From positions 94,885 to 158,884 of the forward strand of contig JAJPKP010000034.1 in NCBI GenBank assembly GCA_021323675.1: 64,000 nt of DNA, written 5' to 3'. Shown here one piece after another: positions 63,771 through 64,000 of this stretch. Each line of letters starts with the position of its first letter. The first letter of the stretch is position 1. A program made the position numbers and the translations under genes. The DNA is from Pseudomonadota bacterium. GTDB lineage: Bacteria; Desulfobacterota; Binatia; Binatales; Binataceae. The notes below the pieces were generated by a model, which worked only from the letters and a program-made list of their open reading frames with translations, did not search any database and had not been told where the DNA came from.

Positions 63771-64000
63771 ATGGAAAAGCGACCGCATATGCTCGAAGGC
63801 TATCGCGTTCTGGATTTCACGCACTTTGTCGCAGGCCCCACCTGCACGCGCATCCTGGCCGAGATGGGCGCGGACGTTATCAAGGTCGAGCGTTCGCCCG
63901 AGGGCGACCATGTGCGCGTGCTCGGAATCGTGCGCGACGGGATGAGCAGCTACTACGTGCAGCATAATCATTCCAAGCGCAGCCTGGCGGTCGATCTGCG
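63771..64000 (+). CDS. CaiB/BaiF CoA-transferase, cut by window edge
   Basis: An ATG at 63771 opens MEKRPHMLEGYRVLDFTHFV, then AGPTCTRILAEMGADVIKVE and HNHSKRSLAVDLR up to the window end. This matches the N-terminus of CaiB/BaiF CoA-transferases. Only 76 residues are visible. Confidence 0.9.
   Translation, partial: MEKRPHMLEGYRVLDFTHFVAGPTCTRILAEMGADVIKVERSPEGDHVRVLGIVRDGMSSYYVQHNHSKRSLAVDL

Noticed and set aside
1..64000. tRNA, rRNA, CRISPR, insertion sequence or prophage
   Set aside because: I saw no cloverleaf-like clusters, repeat-spacer series, transposase or phage genes on reading both strands by eye; a covariance search could still find a tRNA.

Overview
This is a GC-rich, densely packed chromosomal window from a free-living bacterium. 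Both strands are used, most intergenic gaps are under 200 bases, and many starts carry good Shine-Dalgarno sequences. I see no rRNA, tRNA, CRISPR array, insertion sequence or prophage. The gene mix is two luciferase-like (F420-type) oxidoreductases, two CaiB/BaiF CoA-transferases, two MaoC-type proteins, several SDRs, glutathione S-transferases, a Rieske dioxygenase cluster, arsenic resistance and a carboxymuconolactone decarboxylase. It resembles uncultured soil lineages such as Candidatus Binatota/Binatia. That assignment is an inference from gene content only.

Layout. 1-4119 (minus): a secreted six-Cys protein cut by the window edge, an OPT-family transporter, a rhodanese with an in-frame UGA, and a luciferase-like oxidoreductase. 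4232-13000: a GST, a minus-strand operon (metallo-beta-lactamase hydrolase, FAH-family hydrolase, NodB-like deacetylase), an amidase coupled to an acetolactate decarboxylase with an N-terminal ribbon-helix-helix, malic enzyme and an ArgE-type deacylase. 13140-20100: polyphosphate kinase, an epoxide-hydrolase-like protein, a PEP-mutase-like enzyme, a DUF1272 protein, a thioesterase and a MocR regulator. 20116-24199: a carboxymuconolactone-decarboxylase/AhpD-like protein with an in-frame UGA, then a single-chain acyl-CoA carboxylase. 24318-30816: a large membrane protein, a TetR/epimerase pair sharing an operator, a CGNR-type protein, a repeat-containing secreted peptide, and a molybdopterin oxidoreductase with its cytochrome b. 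30894-33883: an ilvA gene behind a leader-peptide attenuator, a Fur-family regulator and a universal stress protein. 33968-41864: a 3-hydroxyisobutyrate-dehydrogenase-like enzyme, mop/modABC coupled to an NHL-thioredoxin protein, and a MarR regulator with a perfect 20-bp palindrome. 41877-49157: a hydroxyacid dehydrogenase, a cupin, an SDR, and a TetR-linked biphenyl-type cluster (oxygenase alpha, beta, ferredoxin, diol dehydrogenase, extradiol dioxygenase). 49217-53195: a PRISE-type reductase and an arsR-arsI-arsC-acr3 operon with tiny downstream ORFs. 53444-64000: sulfatase, cupredoxin, MaoC, GST, an MFS pump, CoA-transferases, YceI and a second luciferase-like oxidoreductase.

The most striking result is that two unrelated genes, at 2534-3007 and 20116-20691, each contain one in-frame UGA exactly where their families carry a redox cysteine. 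In the rhodanese it is the second Cys of a CxxxxC motif. In the AhpD-like protein it is the second Cys of CxxC, giving CPF-U. Each UGA is followed at once by a strong hairpin with a G-first three-base loop at 18-22 nt, as expected for a bacterial SECIS element. UGA is an ordinary stop in neighbouring genes. I conclude that this organism very likely decodes UGA as selenocysteine. No sel genes lie in the window. Second in interest is a complete transcription-attenuation system (Ile-rich 24-codon leader, antiterminator segment, intrinsic terminator) before an ilvA that lacks the usual feedback domain.
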